A stretch of DNA of 64,000 nucleotides from DASSFZ01 sp035283185 (GTDB lineage: Bacteria > Chloroflexota > Anaerolineae > Fen-1058), in assembly GCA_035283185.1 (NCBI GenBank), contig DATEUJ010000075.1:33674-97673 (forward strand), written 5' to 3'. The translations under genes were made by a program, and so were the position numbers. A model generated the notes under the pieces. That model did not search any database. It worked only from the letters and a program-made list of their open reading frames with translations, and was not told where the DNA came from. Below, piece after piece: positions 1 to 8,563 of the stretch (the stretch's first letter is position 1; each line of letters begins with the position of its first letter).

Positions 1-252
1 CTCGCCGAACAGGTGATAGCCGACGTACGGATGGCAGGTGGCGTTGAGCTCGAAAATGCTCGTGTAGATTTCCTGCAATCGTTCCAGCGATAGCGCTTCG
101 GCGAACGTGATAAATTCGTGCACGCTCGCTGCCGAGGCAGCATTCAGCCGCGCGCTCCGATCTTCGCATTCGCGCGCGGCGTCGATCAGGCCGGGCTGCG
201 GATAATCGAGCACATCGGCCAGCAGTTGAAAGATGCGCGGATCGATCTTCAT
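1..252 (-). CDS. narJ: NarJ/TorD-family nitrate reductase chaperone (5' part only)
   Basis: The first 84 codons are present and the gene runs off the left edge of the window. NarJ is a cytoplasmic chaperone that binds apo-NarG and helps insert the molybdenum cofactor before the enzyme docks on the membrane. Near residues 63-84 the translation shows YTSIFELNATCHPYVGYHL, close to the conserved NarJ segment. The start is an ATG overlapping the narH stop (TGATG), the usual narHJ translational coupling. A narI-type cytochrome b gene would be expected beyond the edge but cannot be seen. Confidence 0.9.
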   Translation of the reverse strand, partial: MKIDPRIFQLLADVLDYPQPGLIDAARECEDRSARLNAASAASVHEFITFAEALSLERLQEIYTSIFELNATCHPYVGYHLFGE

Positions 253-1766
253 CACACGCCTCGCACCGGAGCTTTGCGAAAGCCGAAGCCACCTTCTTGC
301 TTGCGCGTGAAGGGATCCATCGTCTGCTCGATTGCCACTTCGGGAGCGAGCGGCGGGATGACGAAGCGCTCCTCGAAGGTGGGCAGGGAGGTGAGGCGGA
401 AGATCGCCTCGGCTTCTTCGGGCGTGGTCTGCCCCTGCGCCAGCGCCTGCTGCACTTCGGCTTCGGACACGTCCTTCACCTTCTGCGCGCGCTTGAAGAC
501 GCGCACGGCGATCAGCTTGCGATACACCGCCGCGACGGCTTCTTCGTTGCCCGCCGCGAACAGGTTCGCCATGTAGCGCAGCGGCACGCGCGCCCGTTCG
601 AGTGAGCTGATCATCGGGGCCAGCCCTTCGCGATCCGCGCCATCCACCTCGTAGTGGCCGTCCTTCACCTTCGCCAGCACCGGCAGCATCGGCGGCACGT
701 AGAACAGCATCGGCAGCGTGCGGAAATCAGGATGCAGCGGCAGCGCCAGGTTCCACTTCTTGACGAACTTGTACACAGGCGATTTCTGCGCCGCGTCGAT
801 CATCTGATCCGACATGCCGTTGGCTTTCGCCACCGCGATGACGTTTGGATCGAAGGGGTCTTGGATAATAGCGCGGTGCGCATCGACCAAGTCTTTGTCC
901 GGCGCCGACGCGACCTTCTCGATCTGATCGGCATCGTACAGAAGCGGGCCCAGGTAGCGAATGCGCCCGACGCAGGCGTGGAAGCAAGCCGGCGCGTGTC
1001 CGCTCTCCAAACGCGGATAGCACAGGATGCACTTCTCCGATTTGCCGGTGGCCCAGTTGAAATACGTCTTCTTATACGGGCAGCCGGAGATGCACATGCG
1101 CCAGGCGCGGCACTTCTCTTGACTCAGCAGCACGATGCCATCTTCGCCGCGCTTGTAGATCGCGCCCGCCGGGCAGGCCGCGACGCAGCCGGGATTCAAA
1201 CAGTGGTTGCATATGCGCGGCAGGTAGAAGAAGACGACGCGCTCCAGCTCGTTGAGCTGCTGCTGCTCTTCCTCGCTGATGCCGTCGAGGTTCGGATCGT
1301 TGCGGGCGTAGATCGGTGAGCCGCCGAGATCGTCGTCCCAGTTCGGCCCGGCCTCGATCTCCATGTGCTTGCCGGTGATCAGCGACACGGCGCGGGCGGT
1401 GGGTTGATCGTCGCCTTCGGGCGCGTTGAACAGCTCTTCGTACTCGTAGGTCCACGGCTCGTAGTAGTCGTCGACGGTGGGCAGGTAGGGATTGAAGAAG
1501 ATGTTCGCCAGCCCGCCCAGGCGACCGTGCAGCCGCAGGCGGATCTTGTCCTTGTCCTTCTCCCGCTCCCAGCCGCCTTTGTATTTTTCCTGATCTTCCC
1601 ACAACGTCGGATAACCGGTGCCCGGCTTGGTCTCGACGTTGTTCCACCACATGTACTCGGTGCCCTTGCGGTCGGTCCAGATGTTCTTGCAGGCGACGCT
1701 GCAGGTGTGGCAGCCGATGCACTTGTCGAGATGGAAGACCATTGAAACTTGCGCTCGAATGTCCAT
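252..1766 (-). CDS. narH: Respiratory nitrate reductase beta subunit (Fe-S electron transfer)
   Basis: This 504-aa protein is the iron-sulfur subunit that passes electrons from the membrane (or cytochrome) partner to NarG. Four cysteine groups are visible: Cys16/19/22/26, Cys186/189/194/198, Cys219/225/229, and Cys246/249/261/265. In the third group Trp222 replaces the second cysteine, the hallmark of the [3Fe-4S] cluster in NarH; NxrB of nitrite oxidisers is a close relative. Length fits the family. A Shine-Dalgarno AAGGAG lies 7 nt before the ATG. It is coupled to narJ downstream, but three unrelated genes separate it from narG upstream, which is unusual. The 115-bp leader holds degenerate TTATCG-type repeats (about 1785-1822). 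Confidence 0.96.
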   Translation of the reverse strand: MDIRAQVSMVFHLDKCIGCHTCSVACKNIWTDRKGTEYMWWNNVETKPGTGYPTLWEDQEKYKGGWEREKDKDKIRLRLHGRLGGLANIFFNPYLPTVDDYYEPWTYEYEELFNAPEGDDQPTARAVSLITGKHMEIEAGPNWDDDLGGSPIYARNDPNLDGISEEEQQQLNELERVVFFYLPRICNHCLNPGCVAACPAGAIYKRGEDGIVLLSQEKCRAWRMCISGCPYKKTYFNWATGKSEKCILCYPRLESGHAPACFHACVGRIRYLGPLLYDADQIEKVASAPDKDLVDAHRAIIQDPFDPNVIAVAKANGMSDQMIDAAQKSPVYKFVKKWNLALPLHPDFRTLPMLFYVPPMLPVLAKVKDGHYEVDGADREGLAPMISSLERARVPLRYMANLFAAGNEEAVAAVYRKLIAVRVFKRAQKVKDVSEAEVQQALAQGQTTPEEAEAIFRLTSLPTFEERFVIPPLAPEVAIEQTMDPFTRKQEGGFGFRKAPVRGV

Positions 1767-1881
1767 GAGTTCGCTCCTTGAGCCTATCGCGTATGGCTTA
1801 TCGCTTATCGTTTCGTTATCGAGTGTTTAGTTGCCCCGCAACGATCTGCACGAGCGCGGCTTTGACTTTCCCGGCGACCCT

Positions 1882-2481
1882 CTAGTTGATGTCTGCTCTA
1901 CGTGTCATCAAATACACCGCGTAACCTGACGGCCATTTCGAGTAATCGATCTTCCCGGCGATGCGCTCGATCTCGAAGTGCGGGCCGAAGCGGCGCTCGG
2001 CTTCGCCAGGCAACATCGCCATGTTCGAGAAGAAAAGGCGTTCCCACCAGCGTGGCTCCCACTCGAAGCAGTACAGCAGGAAGTGACTGCCCGGATGGGT
2101 CAGCGGCAGTACATTCTGCATGTACCGCTCGCGCTGCGACGGCTTGAGGTCATCCAGCGTGCCATAGTCCACCAACAGATCGAACGTGCCGGAGACGTGG
2201 CGCAGGTTCGTGAGATCGTCCTGAATGAAGTTGACATGAACCCCAGCCTCGGTCGCCCGCCTGCGCCCCAGTTCCACCGCAGCGGCGGCGAAATCTATGC
2301 CGGTCACCTCAAAACCGCGCTGCGCCAGGAAGACGCAGTTGCTCGCCGTGCCGCTGCCCAGGTCAATCGCCTTGCACGGTCGCAGACGCCCGCTCTCGAC
2401 CAGTTCGACCAGCTCCTTGCGCGGTCCGATGTCCCAAGGGGCGCGGAAGCGGCCATACAGGATCTCGTAGAACCACTTCAT
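1882..2481 (-). CDS. Class I SAM-dependent methyltransferase, substrate unknown
   Basis: This 199-aa protein has a Rossmann-type methyltransferase fold. Motif I is DLGSGTASN (about residues 41-49), followed by an acidic residue closing the second strand (VTGIDFA) and QDDLT in the motif III region. The shape resembles TehB/thiopurine-methyltransferase-like enzymes. The substrate cannot be told from sequence. Its start overlaps the stop of the upstream membrane-protein gene by 4 bp (ATGA), so the two are translated together. It sits between narG and narH, where it has no recognised role in nitrate reduction. A role in detoxifying or modifying a small molecule is only a guess. Confidence 0.85.
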   Translation of the reverse strand: MKWFYEILYGRFRAPWDIGPRKELVELVESGRLRPCKAIDLGSGTASNCVFLAQRGFEVTGIDFAAAAVELGRRRATEAGVHVNFIQDDLTNLRHVSGTFDLLVDYGTLDDLKPSQRERYMQNVLPLTHPGSHFLLYCFEWEPRWWERLFFSNMAMLPGEAERRFGPHFEIERIAGKIDYSKWPSGYAVYLMTRRADIN

Positions 2482-3239
2482 TTCCGCTCTGCACGCTTGA
2501 ACAACACCGCCAGCAGGAAGCAGGCCAGGGGGGTGGCGATGCTCCAGATCAGGCCTGCCGGAGCCCCCACCAGCAAGCCCAATTCAAAAATCACGCCAAC
2601 GAACTGGAAGGGCGCTGTGACGCCGACGATAATGAAGAGCCAGTGGACCCACCGCTCTAGCCCGTTCGATCCGAAGACCCAGGCGGCGAAGAGCATAGCC
2701 AGCGACATGTAGGCGTAGGAGCTTGCCAATGCCCAAAAAACCGAATGCGTGTTGCCGTGGGCGAACAGCCCCAACCCCTCCGTCTCGCCGAGAGCGAGGC
2801 TCTGTCGCACGACCAAAAGCTGGATCAGATAGTTGATGCTGGCCATAACCGAATAAACGATCGTAAAGGCCAGGCCCAGCAGTCCCCAGATTTTCTTCTC
2901 CTCGGAAGCATAGAAATAGACGCACACCATCAGCACGAGGAACGCCGAAGCCAGCGGGAGCGAGGGGATAAAGTTCAACATCTGAATGAACCGGAAGGAG
3001 CGCGCAAACGCATCGATGCCGGTCCAGGGTTCGGGTGGGGAAAGGATGGTTTGGACGACCATCCCGGCAAACCAGCCAAATGCGAAAATGCCGGATAGGA
3101 TCGCCGACCAGAATCCAACCTGGCTCACGACCTGAGGCACGCTGATACTCCTCGGTGTAGCTTCCCTCGACCAGTCACCTGCAGCGTCCTCTTTCTGGCC
3201 GGTGTCGATCATGTGGGCGGTCTTTGGATTCGCCGCCAT
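2478..3239 (-). CDS. Polytopic membrane protein, function unknown
   Basis: This 253-aa protein has a hydrophilic N-terminus of about 35 residues, then six or so hydrophobic segments (for example around residues 40-65, 85-112, 120-145, 158-188 and 198-245). I do not recognise the family. The start is supported by GGAGGAGG five nt upstream of the ATG. It overlaps the methyltransferase gene by 4 bp and follows the SRPBCC gene, so SRPBCC, membrane protein and methyltransferase look like one inserted cassette within the nar operon. It lacks heme-ligand or Fe-S motifs that would make it a NarI substitute. Confidence 0.75.
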   Translation of the reverse strand: MAANPKTAHMIDTGQKEDAAGDWSREATPRSISVPQVVSQVGFWSAILSGIFAFGWFAGMVVQTILSPPEPWTGIDAFARSFRFIQMLNFIPSLPLASAFLVLMVCVYFYASEEKKIWGLLGLAFTIVYSVMASINYLIQLLVVRQSLALGETEGLGLFAHGNTHSVFWALASSYAYMSLAMLFAAWVFGSNGLERWVHWLFIIVGVTAPFQFVGVIFELGLLVGAPAGLIWSIATPLACFLLAVLFKRAERK

Positions 3240-3274
3240 GCGAACCTCCTCCTGTTCGTGTTACACGATGGGTG

Positions 3275-3303
3275 TTCGGTCAGCAGTTGAACTGCTGACC
3301 GAA
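3275..3303. repeat. 29-bp near-perfect palindrome (hairpin) in nar cassette
   Basis: Arms TTCGGTCAGCAGTT and its reverse complement are separated by one base. It lies in the 90-bp gap between the SRPBCC gene (stop 3330) and the membrane-protein gene (start 3239). No T-run follows on the minus strand, so it is not a typical terminator. It could stabilise mRNA ends or be a protein-binding site. Confidence 0.75.
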
Positions 3304-3329
3304 GATTCATCGCCAGCCTTCGGTGGCCG

Positions 3330-3764
3330 CTACCGCGCTTCCAGCAGTTCTTTCAGTTTCTTCACGTCCTTCTCCATCTGACCCCGCATCTGCCTCACCA
3401 ATAGCGGCTCGGCCAGTTTGAAGAAGCCGCCTGGCTCCGCTTCGATCGCACTCACCACCCGTGTTCCCCCGGCAACGGATTCAAAGGTTGTGGAGCCAGA
3501 CATCGCGAATGGGCCTGAGGTCGCTTTCCATGCAGTGATCCTGGGGGGATCGTAGGCAGTCAGTTCGCCCGTCGTCTCCAATTTGCGCCCCATGAATTCG
3601 GCGTCGATCTTGTACTGTGTGCCGACACCGACCGGGCCGGGCGATGTGACCTCCGCTGCAATGACCCCGGTCTCCCATTCGGCATAGTTCGCGATGTCCG
3701 CGGCGAACGCAAAAACCTCCTCGATGGGTCGGTTGATGGTGATGCTGGTTTCGAGTTTTGCCAT
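3330..3764 (-). CDS. SRPBCC / polyketide-cyclase-like (START-fold) protein
   Basis: This 144-aa protein begins with the pattern typical of the SRPBCC superfamily: a first beta strand (ETSITINRPIEEVFAFAAD), then an amphipathic helix and a long C-terminal helix (about residues 115-142). Members bind hydrophobic ligands in a deep pocket; the ligand here is unknown. The ATG at 3764 is preceded by AAAGGA 8 nt upstream. That AAAGGA is one copy of the 6-bp target duplication of the adjacent MITE. Before that insertion the narG stop codon would have overlapped this Shine-Dalgarno sequence, so the gene was directly adjacent to narG in the operon. Confidence 0.85.
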   Translation of the reverse strand: MAKLETSITINRPIEEVFAFAADIANYAEWETGVIAAEVTSPGPVGVGTQYKIDAEFMGRKLETTGELTAYDPPRITAWKATSGPFAMSGSTTFESVAGGTRVVSAIEAEPGGFFKLAEPLLVRQMRGQMEKDVKKLKELLEAR

Positions 3765-3778
3765 TCGGATATTCCTTT

Positions 3779-3880
3779 CTGGAGTTTAGAGTCCATACAC
3801 AATTACTTGGCGTGGATTGCCAAATCCATGCCCTTTCCGCTGGATTGACAAATCCAGCGGGAGCGAGCTCTAAACTCCAG
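3779..3880. mobile_element. 102-bp MITE-like element with 13-bp terminal inverted repeats
   Basis: The ends are CTGGAGTTTAGAG (3779-3791) and its exact reverse complement (3868-3880). Both flanks carry TCCTTT (3773-3778 and 3881-3886), a perfect 6-bp target-site duplication. No ORF fits inside. The same terminus, extended to CTGGAGTTTAGAGNCCATACA, occurs at 63440-63460 just upstream of a transposase fragment, so this looks like a non-autonomous derivative of that IS. The duplicated hexamer overlaps the narG stop on one side and forms the Shine-Dalgarno sequence of the next gene on the other. Confidence 0.85.
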
Positions 3881-3884
3881 TCCT

Positions 3885-6800
3885 TTACCACTCCAGCTTC
3901 TCCAACTTCTTCACCACGCAGTACGTGTCGCGCGTGAAGATGCCGATCGGTCCCCAGTAGTTGAAGCCGTAGGTGAACTGGGCGTAGCCGCCGGCCAGCT
4001 CGACCGGGTTGATGCGCGTGCGCGTCAGGCTGTTGTGCCCGCCTGCGCGCCGCTTGCCACGTATCTGCGACTTGGGGATGTAGATCGTCCGCTCGACGGC
4101 GTGATAGTACAGGCACGTGCCGGGCTGGACGCGCGCGCTCACGGCGGCGCGCGTGACGACGACGCCGTTGTCGTTGTACACCTCGACCCAGTCGTTGTCG
4201 GCAAGCCCGATGCGCTCCGCGTCCTTGTCGTTAATCCAGATCGGGTCCATGCCGCGCGACAGTGTCAACATGCGATGGTTGTCCTTGTACGTCGAGTGGA
4301 TGTTCCACTTGCCGTGCGGCGTGATGTAGTTGAGGACAAGGCACTGGTCATCGACCGGGCTGTTGACGATGTCGCGCGTCTTGCGCGGATCGAGCTTGGG
4401 CTTGAAGGTCGGCAGGTGCTCGCCAAAGTCGAGGTAGTACGGGTGATCGATGTAGAAGTGCTGCCGGCCGGTCAGCGTGCGCCACGGCACCAGTCGCTCG
4501 ACATTCAGGCACCACGCGGCGTAAGCCCGACCGTCGTTGACCATGCCCGTCCAGCACGGGCTGATCAGCGTGCGGCGAATCTGACGGGTGAGGTCGCCGT
4601 AGTTCATGCGCACGCCGCGCACGCTCTCGGCCAGATCGGCCAGCGGCAGCCCGACGCGCTCCTCTTCGTGCTTGAAGGCGGTGTACGACACTTCGCCGTT
4701 CGCCTCCGGCGCGAGGTACAGCAGCAGATTGGCCGCGTCGAGCGCGTCTTCGAGACTCGGATACTTCTGGCCGTCCCATTCGACGCAGCGCATGTGGCGC
4801 GGATCGGGCGATCCGCCGACCGGGTTCTGCAGCAGGTCGTCGTAAAACTTCTCCAGCGGAATCTGCACGCCGTTGCCGTTCATGCCGTCGCGCCGCACCA
4901 GCGGGCCGAACGAGATGAAGCGGTTGTACAGGTTCACGTAGTCGCGCTCGACCACCCTCAGGTGCGGCATCGTCTTGCCCGGGATCGCTTCGCACTCGCC
5001 CGCCTTCCAATCGCGCACGTCGGTCTGCGCCAGTTCGTCCGGCGTGTCGTGCCACAGGGGGATGGCGACCAGGTCTTTCATGGGTTGCGAGAAGATCAGC
5101 GGCGCGAGCTCGCTCACCTTGCGGGCGAAGGCTTTGAAGATTTCCCAGTCGGTCTTGGATTCCCACACCGGCGGCACGGCCGCGCCGAGCGGATGGATGA
5201 ACGAGTGCAGGTCGGTAGTGTTGAGGTCGTTCTTCTCGTACCAGAACGCCGTCGGCAACACGATGTCGGAATACAGCGCCGAGGTGTCCATGCGGAAGTT
5301 GAGATCGACGACCAGGTCCATCTTGCCGCGCGGCGCCGGCTCGCGGAACTTGATCGTCTTGACTTTATCTTTGGCGTGCTCTTCGGCGACGATGTTATCG
5401 TGCGTGCCCAGGTAGTGGCGCAGGAAGAACTCGTGCCCCTTCGCACTCGACTGGATCGCGTTGCCGCGCCAGATGATCCATACGCGCGGCCAGTTCTCCG
5501 GTGCGTCAGGGTCTTCAACGGCGAACGAGGTCGTTCCTTCTTTCAACTGCCGCACCACGTGTTGGATAGTTTGTTCGTTAGTTGCGGCTCCGGCGGCTTC
5601 GGCTTTGCGCACCAGATCCATCGGATTGCGGTTGAACTGCGGATAGTACGGCATCCAGCCCAGGCGCACGGCCATGCTTTCGAGGTCCATCGCATGGCCT
5701 TTGGCCCACTTCGTGTTGGGCGGGATGGGCGCGTACTCGGTGAAGTCGCCCTCGTAGCGCCACTGGTCGCTGTTGACGTAGTGCCACGTCGGCGACTGTT
5801 GCCTTCGCGGCGGCTTGATCCAGTCGAGCGCGAAGGCCATCGTCGTCCACGGCGCGACGAGCGTGAGTTTCTCCTGCCCGACGTAGTGATTCATGCCGCC
5901 GCCGTTGCGGCCACAGCAGCCGCACAGGATGAGCGAGGTGATCGGCGCGCGATACGACAGGTTGTTGTTGTACCAGTGGTTGATGCTCGCGCCGACGATG
6001 ACCATCGAGCGGCCTTCGGTCGCTTCGGCGTTGCCGGCGAATTCCCTCGCAAGACGGATGACTGTGTCGCGCCCGATACCTGTGTACTGTTCTTGCCACG
6101 CCGGGGTATACGGCGCGTCCTCGTCGTAACTCGCGGGATAGTCGCCGGGCAGGCCGCGCCCCACGCCGAACTGCGCCATCAGCAGATCGAACGCCGAGGC
6201 GACCAGCACGCGGCCCTCGCTCGTCTCGATGTACTTGGCAGGCACACCGCGCAGCGAGGTTCTGTCCTGCGCGAATTCGTGGAAGACGACCTGAACGATT
6301 TCATCGTGCTCACCGAGGAAGGTCAGCAGCGGATCGAGCGGGCTGTCGTCCAGTCCGTCTTCCATCTTCAGGTTCCACTTGCCTTTCTCATCGCTCCAGC
6401 GGAAACCGACTGCCCCCTTGGGCATGCGCGGCTGGCCGCTGGTCTGATCGAGCACGAGCAGTTTCCAATCGCCGTTCTCGACATCCTTGTAGCGAGCAAG
6501 CCGATTGGCCCGCAAGAGGCGGCCGGGATGATACGCATCGCCGTCTTTCTCGAGTGTTACCAAGAACGGCCCATCGGTGTATTGCTTCAAGTAGTTGACG
6601 AAGTACGGCACCTGCCGATCGGCGTGGAACTCTTTAAGAATGACGTGATTGACCGCCATCCACAGTGCGGTGTCCTGGCCGGCTTGAATCGGAATCCACC
6701 AGTCCGAATACTTCGACACCTGGCTGAAGTCGGGCGCGATGACGACGAACTTCGCGCCCTCGTGCCGCGCTTCGGAGATGAAGTGCACGTCGGGCGTGCG

Positions 6801-7529
6801 CGTCATATTGAGGTTGGAGCCCATCGAGATGATGTACTTCGAGTTGTACCAGTCGGCGCTCTCGCATACGTCGGTCTGGTCGCCCCAGATTTCAGGGAAA
6901 GCATTAGGCAGGTCGGCGTACCAGTCGTAGAAACTCATGTTTACGCCGCCGAACAGTTGCAGGAAGCGCGACCCGCCGCCGTAGGAGAGATACGACATAG
7001 CCGGGATCGGCGAGAAACCGAACACCCGATCCGGCCCCCACTTCTTCGCGGTGTACAGGCACGACGCGGCGATGAGTTCGAGCACTTCGTCCCACGTCGT
7101 GCGACGGAAGCCGCCCTTGCCGCGCGCTCGTTGATAGCGCGATCGCTTCTCTTCGTCTTCGACGATCGCGCCCCACGCCTCGACCGGGTTGTCGTGCTTC
7201 TTGCGCGCCTCGCGCCACAAGTCCATCAGCGCGCCGCGCATGTACGGATACTTGACGCGGATCGGGCTGTAGACGTACCACGAGGCGGAGATGCCGCGCT
7301 GGCAGCCGCGCGGCTCGTAGGGCGGCAGGCTCGGTTCGAGCAGTGGATAATCGGTCTGCTGCATCTCCCAGGTTATGATGCCGTCCTTGACGAAGATCGC
7401 CCACGAGCAGCCGCCGGTGCAGTTGACGCCGTGCGTGGAGCGGATGACGTTGTCGTGCTGCCAGCGGTTGCGGTAGAATTCTTCCCACTGCCGTGCCTTC
7501 GGATTGACTAAGTCTTGAATCCAGCCCAT
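3885..7529 (-). CDS. narG: Respiratory nitrate reductase alpha subunit (Mo-bisMGD catalytic)
   Basis: This 1214-aa protein reduces nitrate to nitrite at a molybdenum bis-MGD centre. N-terminal ligands for the FS0 [4Fe-4S] cluster are His33, Cys37, Cys41 and Cys76, the NarG-type His/3Cys pattern. Asp206 in FYDWYADLP aligns with the Mo-ligating Asp of E. coli NarG. Full length matches the family, with the molybdopterin dinucleotide-binding domain near residues 1080-1190. No twin-arginine signal precedes it, so a cytoplasm-facing active site is expected. NxrA of Nitrolancea-type nitrite oxidisers is similar, so direction of the reaction is not certain from sequence. GGAGG lies 7 nt before the ATG. 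The cytochrome c gene is immediately upstream. Confidence 0.97.
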   Translation of the reverse strand: MGWIQDLVNPKARQWEEFYRNRWQHDNVIRSTHGVNCTGGCSWAIFVKDGIITWEMQQTDYPLLEPSLPPYEPRGCQRGISASWYVYSPIRVKYPYMRGALMDLWREARKKHDNPVEAWGAIVEDEEKRSRYQRARGKGGFRRTTWDEVLELIAASCLYTAKKWGPDRVFGFSPIPAMSYLSYGGGSRFLQLFGGVNMSFYDWYADLPNAFPEIWGDQTDVCESADWYNSKYIISMGSNLNMTRTPDVHFISEARHEGAKFVVIAPDFSQVSKYSDWWIPIQAGQDTALWMAVNHVILKEFHADRQVPYFVNYLKQYTDGPFLVTLEKDGDAYHPGRLLRANRLARYKDVENGDWKLLVLDQTSGQPRMPKGAVGFRWSDEKGKWNLKMEDGLDDSPLDPLLTFLGEHDEIVQVVFHEFAQDRTSLRGVPAKYIETSEGRVLVASAFDLLMAQFGVGRGLPGDYPASYDEDAPYTPAWQEQYTGIGRDTVIRLAREFAGNAEATEGRSMVIVGASINHWYNNNLSYRAPITSLILCGCCGRNGGGMNHYVGQEKLTLVAPWTTMAFALDWIKPPRRQQSPTWHYVNSDQWRYEGDFTEYAPIPPNTKWAKGHAMDLESMAVRLGWMPYYPQFNRNPMDLVRKAEAAGAATNEQTIQHVVRQLKEGTTSFAVEDPDAPENWPRVWIIWRGNAIQSSAKGHEFFLRHYLGTHDNIVAEEHAKDKVKTIKFREPAPRGKMDLVVDLNFRMDTSALYSDIVLPTAFWYEKNDLNTTDLHSFIHPLGAAVPPVWESKTDWEIFKAFARKVSELAPLIFSQPMKDLVAIPLWHDTPDELAQTDVRDWKAGECEAIPGKTMPHLRVVERDYVNLYNRFISFGPLVRRDGMNGNGVQIPLEKFYDDLLQNPVGGSPDPRHMRCVEWDGQKYPSLEDALDAANLLLYLAPEANGEVSYTAFKHEEERVGLPLADLAESVRGVRMNYGDLTRQIRRTLISPCWTGMVNDGRAYAAWCLNVERLVPWRTLTGRQHFYIDHPYYLDFGEHLPTFKPKLDPRKTRDIVNSPVDDQCLVLNYITPHGKWNIHSTYKDNHRMLTLSRGMDPIWINDKDAERIGLADNDWVEVYNDNGVVVTRAAVSARVQPGTCLYYHAVERTIYIPKSQIRGKRRAGGHNSLTRTRINPVELAGGYAQFTYGFNYWGPIGIFTRDTYCVVKKLEKLEW

Positions 7530-7571
7530 GAGAAATCCTCCGTGAAGCGTGATGCGTGGTGCGTGATGCGT

Positions 7572-7620
7572 AAAACGTGATGCGTGAAGCGTGGATGTTA
7601 CGTTTCACGCATCACGTTTT
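7572..7620. repeat. 17-bp-stem inverted repeat within GTGATGCGT-type degenerate repeats
   Basis: Arms AAAACGTGATGCGTGAA (7572-7588) and its exact reverse complement (7604-7620) enclose a 15-nt loop. The neighbouring bases (7541-7575) are further degenerate copies of GTGATGCGT. It lies between the cytochrome gene and narG and overlaps the last codons of the cytochrome gene. Possible effects are attenuation between the two genes or mRNA stabilisation; no T-run makes it a clear terminator. Confidence 0.8.
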
Positions 7621-8520
7621 ATTCATAGGGCCTGATGCGAGACGCGCTGGCGTCACCAATGGCCGGCGGACAGCCACCAGCCGCTTGCGCCAGAAGATGT
7701 GCGCCAATACGAGCGTTAACGCCGCTCCGATCGCCGACAGGATCAGCAATTGGACGAGCGCGTCGGGCGGGCGCTCAGCCAACGATGCCTGCTGCAGGAA
7801 GGCTCTCAGGTTGGCCTGCTCTTCTGGCGTCAACGGGCTGAGACCCTGCAAGCCGAAGATCGGGTTCATCGTCGGCAGCGGGATGGTCGACAGCAGCGAG
7901 GCCAGGCCGGCGTCGCCGAATTTGGAGAAGGCCGGCGTGAGGTCCGGCCCCAGCACTCCACCGCCGAGCGCGCCGATGCCGCCGATGCTGTGGCAGCCCA
8001 TGCACGGCGGGCCGCCGTTCTGAAAGCGGGCCGCGCCGGTGAACAGCTCTCGACCCAGAGCAGCGTTACCCTGGGCCAGCGGAGCAGTGACCTGCGCTGC
8101 GGGCGGCGCAATCGTGCCGGCGTCGATCGCGTCGAAGTACGCGACCAACGACTCCGCCTGCGCGGGCGTCAAGCCGAGGTTGGGCATGGCGATCTGCTTG
8201 TATTCCTCGAACAACTGCGTGGCGATCGGATCGCCGGAAGCCAGCACCTGATCGGGCGCGGCGATCCAGCGCAGCAGCCAGTCGCGATCCCGGCGCGCGG
8301 TGACGCCCTGCAAATCCGGCCCGACCTTGTCGCCTTCGCCGACGGAGTGGCAGGCGGCGCATTTCTCCTTGAAGAGAGTCTCGCCCTCGCCGGCTTGCGC
8401 CAGAGGGTCCGCTCGGGCCAATTGCGCCATCCCGACCACCAGTAGGGTCGCCAGCAGCAGAGCCAGGAGTTTCGCGCCGACAGTATGGAAAGAGAATCTT
8501 GGATCAGAGATAGATGGCAT
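7612..8520 (-). CDS. Membrane-anchored diheme cytochrome c (NarC-like)
   Basis: This 302-aa protein starts at the ATG at 8520, supported by AGGAG 10 nt upstream; an earlier ATG at 8583 lacks this support and overlaps the next gene. A signal peptide spans about residues 14-37 (ending ARA). Two heme c sites are present, Cys54-Cys57-His58 and Cys173-Cys176-His177, with candidate methionine ligands Met112 and Met218. A C-terminal transmembrane helix (about 257-277) followed by basic residues anchors it, so both hemes face outside. Position just upstream of narG matches NarC of Thermus-type nar operons, where a diheme cytochrome helps electron transfer. It could equally be a cytochrome partner of a nitrite-oxidising enzyme. 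Confidence 0.88.
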   Translation of the reverse strand: MPSISDPRFSFHTVGAKLLALLLATLLVVGMAQLARADPLAQAGEGETLFKEKCAACHSVGEGDKVGPDLQGVTARRDRDWLLRWIAAPDQVLASGDPIATQLFEEYKQIAMPNLGLTPAQAESLVAYFDAIDAGTIAPPAAQVTAPLAQGNAALGRELFTGAARFQNGGPPCMGCHSIGGIGALGGGVLGPDLTPAFSKFGDAGLASLLSTIPLPTMNPIFGLQGLSPLTPEEQANLRAFLQQASLAERPPDALVQLLILSAIGAALTLVLAHIFWRKRLVAVRRPLVTPARLASGPMNKT

Positions 8521-8563
8521 AGGCAATGTTCTCCTGCGGACAAGCAGTATCCGGCCGCGAGTC

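Noticed and set aside
2478..3239. The membrane protein as a NarI substitute.
   Set aside because: It lacks the paired His residues in helices needed for two b hemes and is shaped like an unrelated family.
4035..7511. A very long open frame (1158 codons) on the plus strand opposite narG.
   Set aside because: It is the antisense shadow of narG in GC-rich DNA. Its translation is rich in Arg, Ala, Val and His with no recognisable domain, while the minus strand is a full NarG with all ligands.
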